The position numbers and the translations under genes are program-made. The notes under the pieces are model-generated. The model did not search any database. It was not told the origin of the DNA and saw nothing but the letters and a program-made list of their open reading frames with translations. From assembly GCA_964344765.1 (NCBI GenBank), contig CAYFOM010000018.1, positions 1 through 64,000 on the forward strand: 64,000 bases of DNA, read 5' to 3'. Below, in pieces: positions 8,247 through 15,586 of the stretch. Each line of letters opens with the position of its first letter. Positions within the stretch are counted from its first letter, which is position 1. Source of the DNA: JACNIZ01 sp964344765. GTDB lineage: Bacteria; Planctomycetota; UBA1135.

Positions 8247-8672
8247 ATGGCAAACAGGGACAAGAACCTCCCAAAGGGTTGGCACTATTTGCTGACCAAG
8301 AGAGCCGCGCTAAAACTTCTGAGAGGTGTAGACCTTGATTCTGCCAATGTCATCTGCACAGGCCCCTCTTACTCAGAAAAGCCGGATTGGACCTGGCTCA
8401 CTCCATGGCCGACGAAAAGCTACCGCTTTGGAAGTGCAGTCCTGATCCGCAGTGGAAGCGAGCGGGAGATTCATCTTGAGTTGGAGGGCTTGAGGGAAAA
8501 ATCCATTGGAGAGGAACGGGCTGAAATCCTGGAATTCTGCACGATGAAATTCTCCAATTGGCTTAGGCAGCACCCTCCATTGCCCGAGACCGCCCCTAGG
8601 GAGGAAGAACGGTTTTCATTCGAGTTCCAACGCGTGCGAGAGGATGGAAGCTTAGTATTGGAGAACGCCTGA
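8247..8672 (+). CDS. Hypothetical soluble protein
   Basis: 141 residues, no signal or membrane segment, family not recognised. A Trp-rich centre (PDWTWLTPWPTKSYRFG) is followed by an amphipathic Glu-rich helix (REIHLELEGLREKSIGEERAEILEF). It lies in the AT-richer island, same strand as its neighbours, and ends 43 bp before the monooxygenase-like gene. Confidence 0.65.
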   Translation: MANRDKNLPKGWHYLLTKRAALKLLRGVDLDSANVICTGPSYSEKPDWTWLTPWPTKSYRFGSAVLIRSGSEREIHLELEGLREKSIGEERAEILEFCTMKFSNWLRQHPPLPETAPREEERFSFEFQRVREDGSLVLENA

Positions 8673-8715
8673 GGAAGCGCTGAAATAACCGTTGTCGAAA
8701 CGAACAGGAGCAAAG

Positions 8716-9033
8716 ATGTCGCACATTGCCAATACCCCACAGCCACCCTACTACGCGGTGATCTTCACATCTCATCGCTCGGAAGTGAACGATGGTTACG
8801 GTCCTATGGCAGATCGAATGGTTGAACTGGCTTCAAGACAACCAGGATTCCTGGGCATTGAGTCCGCACGAGATGGCGTCGGAATTACGGTTTCGTATTG
8901 GGCGGACCTTGAATCCATCAAGCAATGGAAGGCAAATTCCGAGCATCAAGTTGCCCAAAAGCAGGGGCGGGAAAAGTGGTATTCCTCATTCAAAGTTCGA
9001 ATATCGAAGGTAGATCGCGACTACGGAATTTAA
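8716..9033 (+). CDS. ABM-family (antibiotic biosynthesis monooxygenase-like) protein
   Basis: A 105-residue single-domain ferredoxin-like alpha/beta protein. YYAVIFTSHRS forms strand 1, MVELASRQPGFLGIES helix 1 and strand 2, VGITVSYWADLESIKQWKANSEHQ the diagnostic ABM region, and QGREKWYSSFKVRI the last strand. Members are small cofactor-independent monooxygenases or structural relatives; the substrate here is unknown. ATG at 8716 was chosen because AGGAG lies 5 bases upstream, a rare good Shine-Dalgarno in this window, rather than the TTG at 8692. The minus-strand gene at 41335-41619 encodes a related protein sharing the SYW...HQ...G-x-x-KWY pattern. Confidence 0.85.
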   Translation: MSHIANTPQPPYYAVIFTSHRSEVNDGYGPMADRMVELASRQPGFLGIESARDGVGITVSYWADLESIKQWKANSEHQVAQKQGREKWYSSFKVRISKVDRDYGI

Positions 9034-9080
9034 CTTAATGCTAAAGTCATCCTGGCTACATTGACCTCCACCGTTACCCG

Positions 9081-9476
9081 ATGAAAGACCTTCCAGGAAT
9101 TGACGAAGACGGCAACCCCAAAAACGGCCCCTTTTAAACGTTTTTCAAAAACGGACTCGTCTCTTGTGAGGGAGAGTTCGACAACGGGAAGAAATCGGGG
9201 AAGTGGAAATACTTCCTCAACAATGGCCAAATGCAGTCATCGGGTCGATATAAGGACGGCAAAATCGTCGGTCGATGGAAATGGTTCTTCAAGACTGGCG
9301 AGCTGCGTGGAACTGGTGGTTTCGACGATGACGAGCAGAAGCATGGTCTTTGGAAGCGCTACCATTCGAATGGCCAACTTTGGGACGAGGGTCGTTTTGA
9401 ACACGGCAAGAAGAAAGGGACTTGGAAGGTCTATGACGAGTCCGGCAAGTTGCAAAAGGAGCAATCCTTCAAGTAA
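9081..9476 (+). pseudogene. MORN-repeat protein interrupted by an in-frame TAA
   Basis: Translating from ATG 9081 gives MKDLPGIDEDGNPKNGPF, then TAA at 9135-9137, then in the same frame TFFKNGLVSCEGEFDNGKK and a further 96 residues of clean MORN_2 repeats (SGKWKYFLNNGQMQSSG; GRWKWFFKTGELRGTG; HGLWKRYHSNGQLWDEG; KGTWKVYDESGKLQKE). The pattern G-P-[YF]-x-x-[FY]-[FY]-x-N-G reads directly across the stop, so one base change has probably broken the gene. A shorter product from an internal ATG at 9231 remains possible. MORN_2/YwqK-like proteins are often annotated as antitoxins or immunity factors; that role is inference. It lies among other small genes of the island. Confidence 0.75.
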
Positions 9477-9575
9477 GGAATCGCCTCCGTAAACCTGAAA
9501 TGGAACGGAGGATCTTCCAAATCTACACCCAGGGGCACTCAACGAAAATTGCCATTGGCAGCAACTGAAAGAAAA

Positions 9576-9806
9576 ATGGGCTTTGCAACCGACGCACTTT
9601 TTGAGGGACTCCTCTACTTTATTGGAGTCGCTCTTTGGTATACGGGAAAGGGCACTCTATACGTCTTGACCTTGGGCCGAAGAAAATCCAACCCGGCAGG
9701 TTTGTTCGATGTGGAGCCGGCATTTGACATCTACTTTCAGGTGAACACTCTGGTTGGCTTGGCGATTTGGATTGGCGTAGTCAAGCTAATCTTTTTAGTG
9801 ATTTAG
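9576..9806 (+). CDS. Small membrane protein
   Basis: 76 residues with two hydrophobic segments, about residues 9-29 (EGLLYFIGVALWYTGKGTLYVL) and 55-75 (NTLVGLAIWIGVVKLIFLV). The loop between carries a basic GRRKSNP motif. Family not recognised. ATG at 9576 is chosen over the TTG at 9549 because the extra residues are hydrophilic and add nothing recognisable. Part of the same-strand run of small genes. Confidence 0.65.
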   Translation: MGFATDALFEGLLYFIGVALWYTGKGTLYVLTLGRRKSNPAGLFDVEPAFDIYFQVNTLVGLAIWIGVVKLIFLVI

Positions 9807-9863
9807 GGAAGCCAGGAAAAAGGTTGAAAACTGCCCGCTGAAAGTTAACACAACGCCTGAAAA

Positions 9864-10142
9864 ATGATCGGACTCATTATTCTCATCGCGCTGATCCGGA
9901 TTCTCCAGATCACCCATAGCCCACTTCTGTGTGCAGGGATTAACACAGCCCTTGGATTCCTATTCGGTTTTCTCGACGAAATGACGTTCATCGCTCGAAT
10001 CGGCTGGGGCGTTTTTGACTTCGGCTACTCCTTCCTTTTCTTTTACCTGCTGAACCAAGCGGAGGAATTTTCCAAAAAGTGGTGGGCGATTATCCTGGGC
10101 TTCCTGGTCCTTCCGTTCGCTCTTGCCCTCGCGGGAATTTGA
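9864..10142 (+). CDS. Small polytopic membrane protein
   Basis: 92 residues, mostly hydrophobic, with about three membrane segments: 2-18 (IGLIILIALIRILQITH), 25-62 (broken by DEMTFIARIG) and 72-91 (WAIILGFLVLPFALALAGI). Family not recognised. Same strand as neighbours; 35 bp before the Cys-rich gene. Confidence 0.62.
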   Translation: MIGLIILIALIRILQITHSPLLCAGINTALGFLFGFLDEMTFIARIGWGVFDFGYSFLFFYLLNQAEEFSKKWWAIILGFLVLPFALALAGI

Positions 10143-10177
10143 TTGGCTAAGGGATAGGGCAGCAAAAATTTGAAACC

Positions 10178-10384
10178 ATGGATCGAAAATCAAGATGCTG
10201 TGATCGAATGAAGTGGGAATGGGAGTACGTATGCCCCGAGCACCACGACCCAGCTCAATGCCCCGACAAGCTGATCGCCTTCAGCGAGGGAGGGACGCCG
10301 GTTGGGCTGTGGGTTCATGATGGCGGAAGTTCATATATTGAAATTCAATGGTGCCCTTGGTGTGGGGAGAAGATCGAGCAATGA
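10178..10384 (+). CDS. Small cysteine-rich zinc-ribbon-like protein (DUF6980-like)
   Basis: 68 residues. It opens with CCDRM, continues with YVCPEHHDPAQCPDKLI, and ends with a HDGGSSYIEIQWCPWCGEK tail. The Cys layout (CC ... C-x-x-H ... C ... CPWCG) fits a small metal-binding fold and resembles the family I know as DUF6980; the assignment is from memory of the motif. Function unknown, commonly seen near polymorphic-toxin or phage-related accessory genes. Its TGA overlaps the ATG of the next gene in an ATGA arrangement, so the two are translationally coupled. Confidence 0.75.
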   Translation: MDRKSRCCDRMKWEWEYVCPEHHDPAQCPDKLIAFSEGGTPVGLWVHDGGSSYIEIQWCPWCGEKIEQ

Positions 10385-11154
10385 CCATGCATGATCAGCA
10401 ACCTGTCCCCGCAACGATACGGATGGAGCTAAAGGATGCTTTAAACGACGGTGAAGGACTCATCTCGTTGTCCACGACCCTGCATTCAGAAGGACTCATC
10501 CTGCGTGAGCCCAGCGACCTACGACGCAACCCGGATCAACCAACTCAGCTAGATCTGATTTGCACCTTTGTTGACTCGCACACCGCCGGTACGTGGTTGC
10601 AAAATCCAGCCATAAAGAAGTACTTCGGCGAGATCTTCGCTGAGCAACTGGTTGGCATGCCGGAAACCATCCGGGCAAGAGGGGTATTGTTTGAATTGGA
10701 TTCCGACCGCAATTGCGGCTGCGAGAAATGGCCTAGCTTTATTCTTCAGCCGGATCCGATTCAGTCATTTAGCCCGGTGATTTGCGGTGGGTGTTTATCG
10801 CCGATATCCACTTACCGAATCACCCCCGACATTCCGCTCGAGCCCTGGGCGCGAATTTACGAAAGGGTCTACTGGATTTGGCTGGATTCCGGGACCTTGG
10901 AGTCGTGGGCGGAAACCGAGTTGGAGGGCATGGAAAGTGAGCTGAACCGAGAAGCCGTGAAGATCACTTCAAAGTTGGCAGAGTTCTATTCCGTTGAGGC
11001 ATATTTCTCCATTTGGACCGAGGACCCCTACATGGTCATTCAATGCCCCTGCTGCGGCAACCCTGGAACGGAATCACCATGGGCATCACACCCGCGGGTA
11101 TGCAAGTCTTGCCTGGTATGCTTTGGAAGTGCGAAATTGGATACAGCCAATTAG
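10381..11154 (+). CDS. DUF2310-like zinc-ribbon protein
   Basis: 257 residues, soluble. The central NCGCEKWPSFIL, VICGGCLSPISTYRI and RIYERVYWIWLDSGTLESWA segments and the C-terminal CPCCGNPG ... VCKSCLVC pair of Cys motifs match what I recall of DUF2310, a family of zinc-ribbon proteins suggested to bind nucleic acid. The N-terminal third is acidic and less conserved in type. ATG 10381 is chosen because it overlaps the stop of the preceding Cys-rich gene by 4 bp; the longer reading frame start at 10348 would overlap more. Function unknown. Confidence 0.72.
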   Translation: MTMHDQQPVPATIRMELKDALNDGEGLISLSTTLHSEGLILREPSDLRRNPDQPTQLDLICTFVDSHTAGTWLQNPAIKKYFGEIFAEQLVGMPETIRARGVLFELDSDRNCGCEKWPSFILQPDPIQSFSPVICGGCLSPISTYRITPDIPLEPWARIYERVYWIWLDSGTLESWAETELEGMESELNREAVKITSKLAEFYSVEAYFSIWTEDPYMVIQCPCCGNPGTESPWASHPRVCKSCLVCFGSAKLDTAN

Positions 11155-11172
11155 CCAATGGCTATTTGAACC

Positions 11173-12063
11173 GTGAAAGCAACCCGCCAAATCAAAACCA
11201 TCCTTGGGAGGATCAGGTTTACGGCATCTATCGCGGGCGACGACACCGCCGGCAGCAGGCTTTCACTCGAAGTCTTTCCGTATGACCCAAAGCTGCTGAA
11301 GGAGCACTCGGTTCAACGCAGCCGCGCCATTCTTCTTCGAGCAAAAGTTGCGAATGAGTCGCAACTCGAATTCGAATGCGAGCTTGACGAACCCATCAAA
11401 GGCCAACCGGCGTCGGGTCAATATTTAGACGCACAAGAATGGATCTACAATTCCTCGATTCTTGCAATCGGAACTGATGACGCGGAAATGCTTGAGATGC
11501 GCTTCCCTCAGTTAAGCCTCGATTCCGTTGCAGTGTATCCTGTTGAATACAAGCAAAGTGGATTCAAAATCAAGCTGGAGAACATCCCAAAGAACTCTTC
11601 TATATCCCTGCACTACAACATAGCTGAAGGCACATACATCGGCCCAGATGACGAGTCCGCCAACTTTGCCGTGGATCCACAGCACAACTGGATATTGTCA
11701 TCCGCCAATTCCCGTTTCAGACGAACGATGCTGTGGTCCAGCACGATTTCAGTCATGGGATTCTGTGGCGCGTTTGGAATTTTGAAATTAGCCTTCTTTC
11801 AGATGGAGGAGGTTGACATCTTCTTTATTAAAACTTGGATGAGCGTTTCCGGATTGGAGGTTTTAATAACCGGGACCCTGGCAAGCGTGCTTATTACAAA
11901 AGCCATTCGCCAAAACTGGAGACGTGCCTTTTGCACCCTATACGCAATACCAGCAATTGTGACGGGGCTGTATGGGCTCTTTGCAATTTACTGGCTCGGG
12001 ATTTGCGCTTGGTTCCTCATCTTCGCCAAGCACGACGACATCATTATCCTCCATAACGTTTAG
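11173..12063 (+). CDS. Hypothetical protein with C-terminal membrane domain
   Basis: 296 residues starting from GTG; no ATG occurs before the middle of the frame. The first ~180 residues are soluble and beta-rich, with no recognised family. They are followed by hydrophobic segments at about 186-206 (MLWSSTISVMGFCGAFGIL), 222-243 (SGLEVLITGTLASVLITK) and 253-287 (two helices ending WFLIFAKHDD). The layout suggests an N-terminal cytoplasmic or periplasmic domain anchored by three or four helices. Gap to the previous gene is only 18 bp. The base composition is AT-richer than the flanking chromosome. Confidence 0.68.
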   Translation: MKATRQIKTILGRIRFTASIAGDDTAGSRLSLEVFPYDPKLLKEHSVQRSRAILLRAKVANESQLEFECELDEPIKGQPASGQYLDAQEWIYNSSILAIGTDDAEMLEMRFPQLSLDSVAVYPVEYKQSGFKIKLENIPKNSSISLHYNIAEGTYIGPDDESANFAVDPQHNWILSSANSRFRRTMLWSSTISVMGFCGAFGILKLAFFQMEEVDIFFIKTWMSVSGLEVLITGTLASVLITKAIRQNWRRAFCTLYAIPAIVTGLYGLFAIYWLGICAWFLIFAKHDDIIILHNV

Positions 12064-12116
12064 AATGATTCAAGTGCTCGACAGAATATTGGGTTCGGAT
12101 CAAGTCCCCCTTCCCC

Positions 12117-12752
12117 ATGTCAGTCAGCCATAGTGCCTTTCATTGTGCCTGTTGCGGCAGACCTACGCTTTCGGCCTCATCGCACGACACCTACGAAATT
12201 TGCTCCGAATGCGGATGGGAAGATGACCCGGCACAATTTGCAAACCCGGACTTAGAAGGAGGAGCAAACTCTAAATCATTGAACCAGGCCCAAGCAGATT
12301 TCAGGCGCCAGCTCCACGACACCAACCGAGGCCCAAGTAGCGAGACAATGTTTATGAAACGGTTCCCTTCCAAGCGCCGCTTCATGTACATGCTTTGCTT
12401 CTTTTGGAGTGCATTTATTCTCGGGGCTTTTCAGTCGGACACCTTTGGCTTTCACCTGGATGACCTCGAGCCAACAGCCGTCATTTGGCTGTTTTGTGGA
12501 TGGCCGGCGCAGTTGGTAATCGGTATCCTTACCGAAGGAAACTCAGCAACCAAACTTCGGGCTGCCGCAGTCTCATTGGTCGCTTCGTTCGTCTTCGTCT
12601 GCGTTTATCTCAAAATCGACGAAGAAGTCTTCCGGCTGCAACACCAAGCCAACTGGCTGGAGTCAAACTGGCGCGAGCGATGGTGGCCGTACCCAAGCAT
12701 TTTGGTGTACGAAGAAGTGGAGGACGGTTGGTACATTTACTATGCCACGTAA
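12117..12752 (+). CDS. CPCC-type zinc finger fused to a small membrane domain
   Basis: 211 residues in two parts. Residues 1-65 are a CPCC-family cysteine-rich domain: FHCACCGRPTL, YEICSECGWEDDPAQFANPDLEGGANSKSLNQAQ; the first Cys pair reads CACC rather than CPCC. Residues about 85-211 are a membrane domain with segments near 86-102, 122-140 and 145-165. It ends in KIDEEVFRLQHQANWLESNWRERWWPYPSILVYEEVEDGWYIYY-type sequence. This second part is paralogous to the protein at 14045-14413, and the last 119 bp are identical at DNA level. CPCC domains are usually free-standing, so the fusion is unusual. Role unknown; immunity or sensing is speculation. Confidence 0.75.
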   Translation: MSVSHSAFHCACCGRPTLSASSHDTYEICSECGWEDDPAQFANPDLEGGANSKSLNQAQADFRRQLHDTNRGPSSETMFMKRFPSKRRFMYMLCFFWSAFILGAFQSDTFGFHLDDLEPTAVIWLFCGWPAQLVIGILTEGNSATKLRAAAVSLVASFVFVCVYLKIDEEVFRLQHQANWLESNWRERWWPYPSILVYEEVEDGWYIYYAT

Positions 12753-12754
12753 AT
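12636..12754 (+). repeat. 119-bp perfect direct repeat, copy 1
   Basis: From CTGCAACACCAAGCC to CCACGTAAAT this stretch is identical base for base with 14297-14415. It covers the last 38-39 codons and stop of the CPCC-membrane gene. Immediately outside, the two paralogues diverge strongly (for example GTCTTCCGG versus ATTTTCGAA just upstream). Confidence 0.92.
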
Positions 12755-12762
12755 ACTGCAGG

Positions 12763-13284
12763 ATGGCAAGCTCTCGACTGAACCACCTCGCGACGGCAAT
12801 CTCCATTGGATTGCTGGCCTTTTTGCCACAATGCTCGAAAGGTGTAAGGTCGCCAGTCGAATTAGCCATAGAGCCGGAAGAATGGGCAGGCGAATATGTT
12901 CGAAATGCCGGCTTGGGCGTTTGGACACTAACTCTATGGGCGGACGGGAATTTTACTGCCGGCGAATTCTGCTGTGTTTCGATGGCTCATGATTTGAGCG
13001 GGACCTGGCGAGCGAGCGCGAATCAGATCGAGCTTACACCTGACTCAAGCCATTCAATTTCCGACCAAACCCCTACAAAGCTCACCGCAATCGTTTTTGA
13101 AGGCGTTCACTTCCTCCTCCCGACGTCTACTCCTTCACTAGTAAAAGCATCGGAAGACTTATATTTCGACGCATACGTCAAGAAAAGCGATGCACCGCCA
13201 CGGAACCGGCGTGATCAACTACGTGACAAATACGTCAACCTCTTTGACAGCAAGAATCCCCAGGAGGAAAGATGGAGCAAATGA
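12763..13284 (+). CDS. Hypothetical exported protein
   Basis: 173 residues. MASSRLNHLATAISIGLLAFLPQCSKG is an N-terminal hydrophobic signal; the Cys could be a lipid-attachment site although LPQC is not a good lipobox. The remainder (EWAGEYVRNAGLGVWTLTLWADGNFTAGEFCC...) resembles small secreted beta-rich proteins describing growth of a strand-rich lipocalin-like fold, but I recognise no family. ATG 12763 is preferred; ATG 12742 would place the start inside the 119-bp repeat, overlapping the previous gene. Its 3' end overlaps the next gene by 13 bp. Confidence 0.65.
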   Translation: MASSRLNHLATAISIGLLAFLPQCSKGVRSPVELAIEPEEWAGEYVRNAGLGVWTLTLWADGNFTAGEFCCVSMAHDLSGTWRASANQIELTPDSSHSISDQTPTKLTAIVFEGVHFLLPTSTPSLVKASEDLYFDAYVKKSDAPPRNRRDQLRDKYVNLFDSKNPQEERWSK

Positions 13285-14003
13285 GTGATTTCCTATATTC
13301 GATACAAGGCATAGCTGCAGCCGTGGGCGCAGTTTTATTTTGGTTTCTGTGGCGAGCCATTGCTACATCCGAAAGAAGCGGCTCCAGTCACACTCGAATC
13401 AAGGTTTCATGCGGATTACTTTTTGGCCTTCTATTTCTCTCCTTGGTGCACGGGTATCAAACCAATAGGGGCATTGAAGCAAGCCATAAATTTGAGATTA
13501 ACGCCATGCCGTCATCCTCGATGGAATTTTGGGGACTGACTGGATCGCTGAGTTTTTTGGTTCCGAACACGGCTTACCTGTATCAACGTGACTCCAAAGG
13601 GCTTCGAAACCTATTTCGAGCGACTCACTCGGGCATGAATTCGGTTTTGGAAGTCGGGACCGACAGACCCAATTCGGAAGTCCAGGCAGCCGTAACCCAA
13701 TTCGTGAACAACGTCGATGCCGCTGCCAAGGAAATAGAAATAAAAGATGGGCCAGATCTCGCGGAGGAAAAGAAAGCTCTGGCAGAGGCTCGAGCTCGGC
13801 TTTTGGATGGATCTTGGACTGGAGAGAACGACCGGCAAGGGTCCAACCGCGAAAAGTTATTCAGCGCTTTGGTGGAATTCTCACGTCTTACCCTTGAGTA
13901 CAACGCCGCAGGGTCACAAATCCGCGTCGACTTTGCAACCGATCAAATGACTGAATCTTGGACTGATTTCGAAACTCTTCTAGAAATGGGTGGTGAAGAT
14001 TGA
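13272..14003 (+). CDS. Hypothetical two-TM membrane protein
   Basis: 243 residues. Membrane segments at about 8-29 (IQGIAAAVGAVLFWFLWRAIA) and 44-61 (VSCGLLFGLLFLSLVHGY), then a long hydrophilic domain of helical character (EVQAAVTQFVNNVDAAAKEIEIK; EEKKALAEARARLLDGS). Family unknown. AGGAGG lies 7 bases upstream of the ATG and supports this start. The ATG overlaps the end of the exported hypothetical gene, suggesting a coupled pair. Confidence 0.68.
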   Translation: MEQMSDFLYSIQGIAAAVGAVLFWFLWRAIATSERSGSSHTRIKVSCGLLFGLLFLSLVHGYQTNRGIEASHKFEINAMPSSSMEFWGLTGSLSFLVPNTAYLYQRDSKGLRNLFRATHSGMNSVLEVGTDRPNSEVQAAVTQFVNNVDAAAKEIEIKDGPDLAEEKKALAEARARLLDGSWTGENDRQGSNREKLFSALVEFSRLTLEYNAAGSQIRVDFATDQMTESWTDFETLLEMGGED

Positions 14004-14044
14004 CGGGTTAACCCACTGCGCAAATATTCTCTATCCGCCGAGTC

Positions 14045-14413
14045 ATGTTCCTTCTCGGCTTTCTGTGGACAGCCTTCGTACTCGGCATTCCCCAGTCTGA
14101 CACCTATGGCTTTTATGCGGAAGACGTATGGATTTCCGGATTATTCTGGTTGGTTATGGGATGGCCGGGCGCGCTCATCGTGGCAATCTTTTCCAAAGGA
14201 GAAGCCAAGGCAAAACTCAAATCCACTGCGCTATCCATTCTTGTCGCATTCATCTGCGTGAACCTCTATCTAAAGATCGACGAAGCGATTTTCGAACTGC
14301 AACACCAAGCCAACTGGCTGGAGTCAAACTGGCGCGAGCGATGGTGGCCGTACCCAAGCATTTTGGTGTACGAAGAAGTGGAGGACGGTTGGTACATTTA
14401 CTATGCCACGTAA
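14045..14413 (+). CDS. Small membrane protein, paralogue of the CPCC fusion's C-terminal domain
   Basis: 122 residues. MFLLGFLWTAFVLGIPQSDTYGF aligns with MYMLCFFWSAFILGAFQSDTFGF of the CPCC fusion, followed by two further hydrophobic segments (LFWLVMGWPGALIVAIF; ALSILVAFICVNLYL). The last 38 residues (from LQHQANWLESNWRERWW to the end) are identical in the two proteins and their DNA is identical for 119 bp. It lacks the CPCC domain. Its TAA is directly followed by the ATG of the next gene, so the racemase-family gene may be cotranslated, though that gene clearly belongs to the GC-rich chromosome. Confidence 0.72.
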   Translation: MFLLGFLWTAFVLGIPQSDTYGFYAEDVWISGLFWLVMGWPGALIVAIFSKGEAKAKLKSTALSILVAFICVNLYLKIDEAIFELQHQANWLESNWRERWWPYPSILVYEEVEDGWYIYYAT

Positions 14414-14415
14414 AT
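14297..14415 (+). repeat. 119-bp perfect direct repeat, copy 2
   Basis: Identical to 12636-12754. It covers the 3' end of the small membrane gene, its stop codon, and the first two bases of the next gene's ATG. The spacing between copies is 1,542 bp of unique sequence holding two genes. Confidence 0.92.
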
Positions 14416-15457
14416 GCCCCGACCCATGCATCCCGATCAAACCATTCAAATTGTCAGTTGCCACGCCGAAGGCGAAGTGGGCGACGTCATTGTGGGCGGG
14501 ATTGAACCGCCGCCGGGGAAGACGATTTGGGAGCAGCGCGCATTTGTGGAGCGGGATGAACGTCTGCGTAATTTTGTGCTGAATGAACCGCGCGGTGGGG
14601 TGTTTCGGCATGTGAATTTGCTGGTGCCGGCGGTGGATCCGCGCGCGCAAATGGGTTTCATCATCATGGAGCCGGCCGACACGCCGCCGATGTCGGGGTC
14701 GAATTCGATTTGCGTGACCAAGGTGCTGCTGGAAACCGGAATCTTGCCGATGCAGGAACCCGAAACCACGATCACGCTGGAGGCCCCCGGCGGTCTGGTG
14801 GAAGCGCGCGCGCAATGTGCCGACGGCAAGGTGCAGTCGATCACCATCACCAACGTGCCGTCCTTTGCCGATCGGTTGGATGCCAAATTGGAAGTAGAAG
14901 GACTCGGCACTCTCAGCGTCGACACCGCTTATGGCGGCGATAGTTTTGTGCTGGTCGACGCCGCAGAAGCTGGGCTTGAAATCGATCCCAATCATGCACG
15001 CGAAATCGCGGAGCTGGGCGTGCGCATCACCAAAGCGGCAAACGAACAACTTGGATTCCATCACCCCGGCAACGCCGATTGGGATCACATTTCGTTTTGC
15101 CAATTCACTCAGCCGTTGACCCGCGACGGTGACGTACTCACCGGGCAAAACGCGGTGTCGATCATGCCCGGTAAAGTCGATCGCTCACCCACTGGCACCG
15201 GATGTTCGGCGCGCATGGCGGTGATGCATGCACGCGGCGAGATGGGTTTGAACGATCGATACCACGCACGCTCGATCATCAACTCGGAATTCCGCTGTCG
15301 CATTCAATCGCTGACCGAACTCGGCGGCAAAGCTGCCATTATTCCGTCCATCGCCGGACGTGCGTGGATCACCGGCACCTATCAGCACCGGCTCGACCCA
15401 ACCGACCCGTGGCCGGATGGTTATCGGCTGAGCGATACCTGGCCAAAGCTGGGCTGA
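14414..15457 (+). CDS. Proline racemase / hydroxyproline epimerase family protein (Ser/Cys type)
   Basis: 347 residues, soluble. The two catalytic regions of the family are visible: MSGSNSICV (about residues 93-101), where the usual first Cys (MCG) is replaced by Ser, and DRSPTGTGCSARMA (about 256-269), where the second Cys is kept. FRHVNLLVP near residue 70 and NADWDHISFCQF also fit. Known members racemise proline, epimerise 4-hydroxyproline or dehydrate trans-3-hydroxyproline; Ser/Cys pairs are known in epimerase subgroups, so 4-hydroxyproline 2-epimerase-like activity is my best guess. ATG is adjacent to the preceding stop; an ATG four codons further (14426) is an alternative. No hydroxyproline catabolic genes are nearby. 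Confidence 0.87.
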   Translation: MPRPMHPDQTIQIVSCHAEGEVGDVIVGGIEPPPGKTIWEQRAFVERDERLRNFVLNEPRGGVFRHVNLLVPAVDPRAQMGFIIMEPADTPPMSGSNSICVTKVLLETGILPMQEPETTITLEAPGGLVEARAQCADGKVQSITITNVPSFADRLDAKLEVEGLGTLSVDTAYGGDSFVLVDAAEAGLEIDPNHAREIAELGVRITKAANEQLGFHHPGNADWDHISFCQFTQPLTRDGDVLTGQNAVSIMPGKVDRSPTGTGCSARMAVMHARGEMGLNDRYHARSIINSEFRCRIQSLTELGGKAAIIPSIAGRAWITGTYQHRLDPTDPWPDGYRLSDTWPKLG

Positions 15458-15534
15458 CCCAAGCGAAATCGGAAGAATCGGCGCTCTAAGCCCGCCCGGC
15501 ACAGAATTTTTCGCTGGCACGTTACCGCGGGGAT

Positions 15535-15550
15535 GTCTACAACTATAGAT
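15535..15550. promoter_or_regulatory. BlaI-type operator, distal (imperfect)
   Basis: GTCTACAACTATAGAT has the TACA-N-TGTA-like dyad of BlaI/MecI operators, with mismatches in the right arm. Its centre lies exactly 20 bp upstream of the second site, about two helical turns, so two dimers could bind the same DNA face. Confidence 0.7.
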
Positions 15551-15554
15551 GGTC

Positions 15555-15570
15555 GTCTACACCTGTAGAC
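15555..15570. promoter_or_regulatory. BlaI-type operator, proximal (perfect dyad)
   Basis: GTCTACACCTGTAGAC is a perfect inverted repeat of GTCTACA around CC. It ends 16 bp before the blaI-like ATG, where it would overlap the promoter or leader. It matches the known TACA/TGTA core of BlaI and MecI operators. Confidence 0.8.
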
Positions 15571-15586
15571 AGGCCAAGCTACCTTC

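Noticed and set aside
9135..9137. Readthrough or recoding at the stop in the MORN gene
   Set aside because: The stop is TAA, which is neither a selenocysteine nor pyrrolysine codon; a mutation or sequencing error is simpler.
9484..9511. CCTCCGT/ACGGAGG inverted repeat as a terminator
   Set aside because: Seven-base stem with a 14-base loop and no T-run after it; listed only as a weak structure.
7591..14413. Integron cassette array with attC sites
   Set aside because: Gaps between genes are often under 60 bp and lack paired RYYYAAC/GTTRRRY ends; single partial matches such as GCCCAAC near 7886 are not enough, and no integrase is present.
14324..15148. Open minus-strand frame of 274 codons
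   Set aside because: Antisense to the racemase-family gene and extends into the perfect repeat; no domain.
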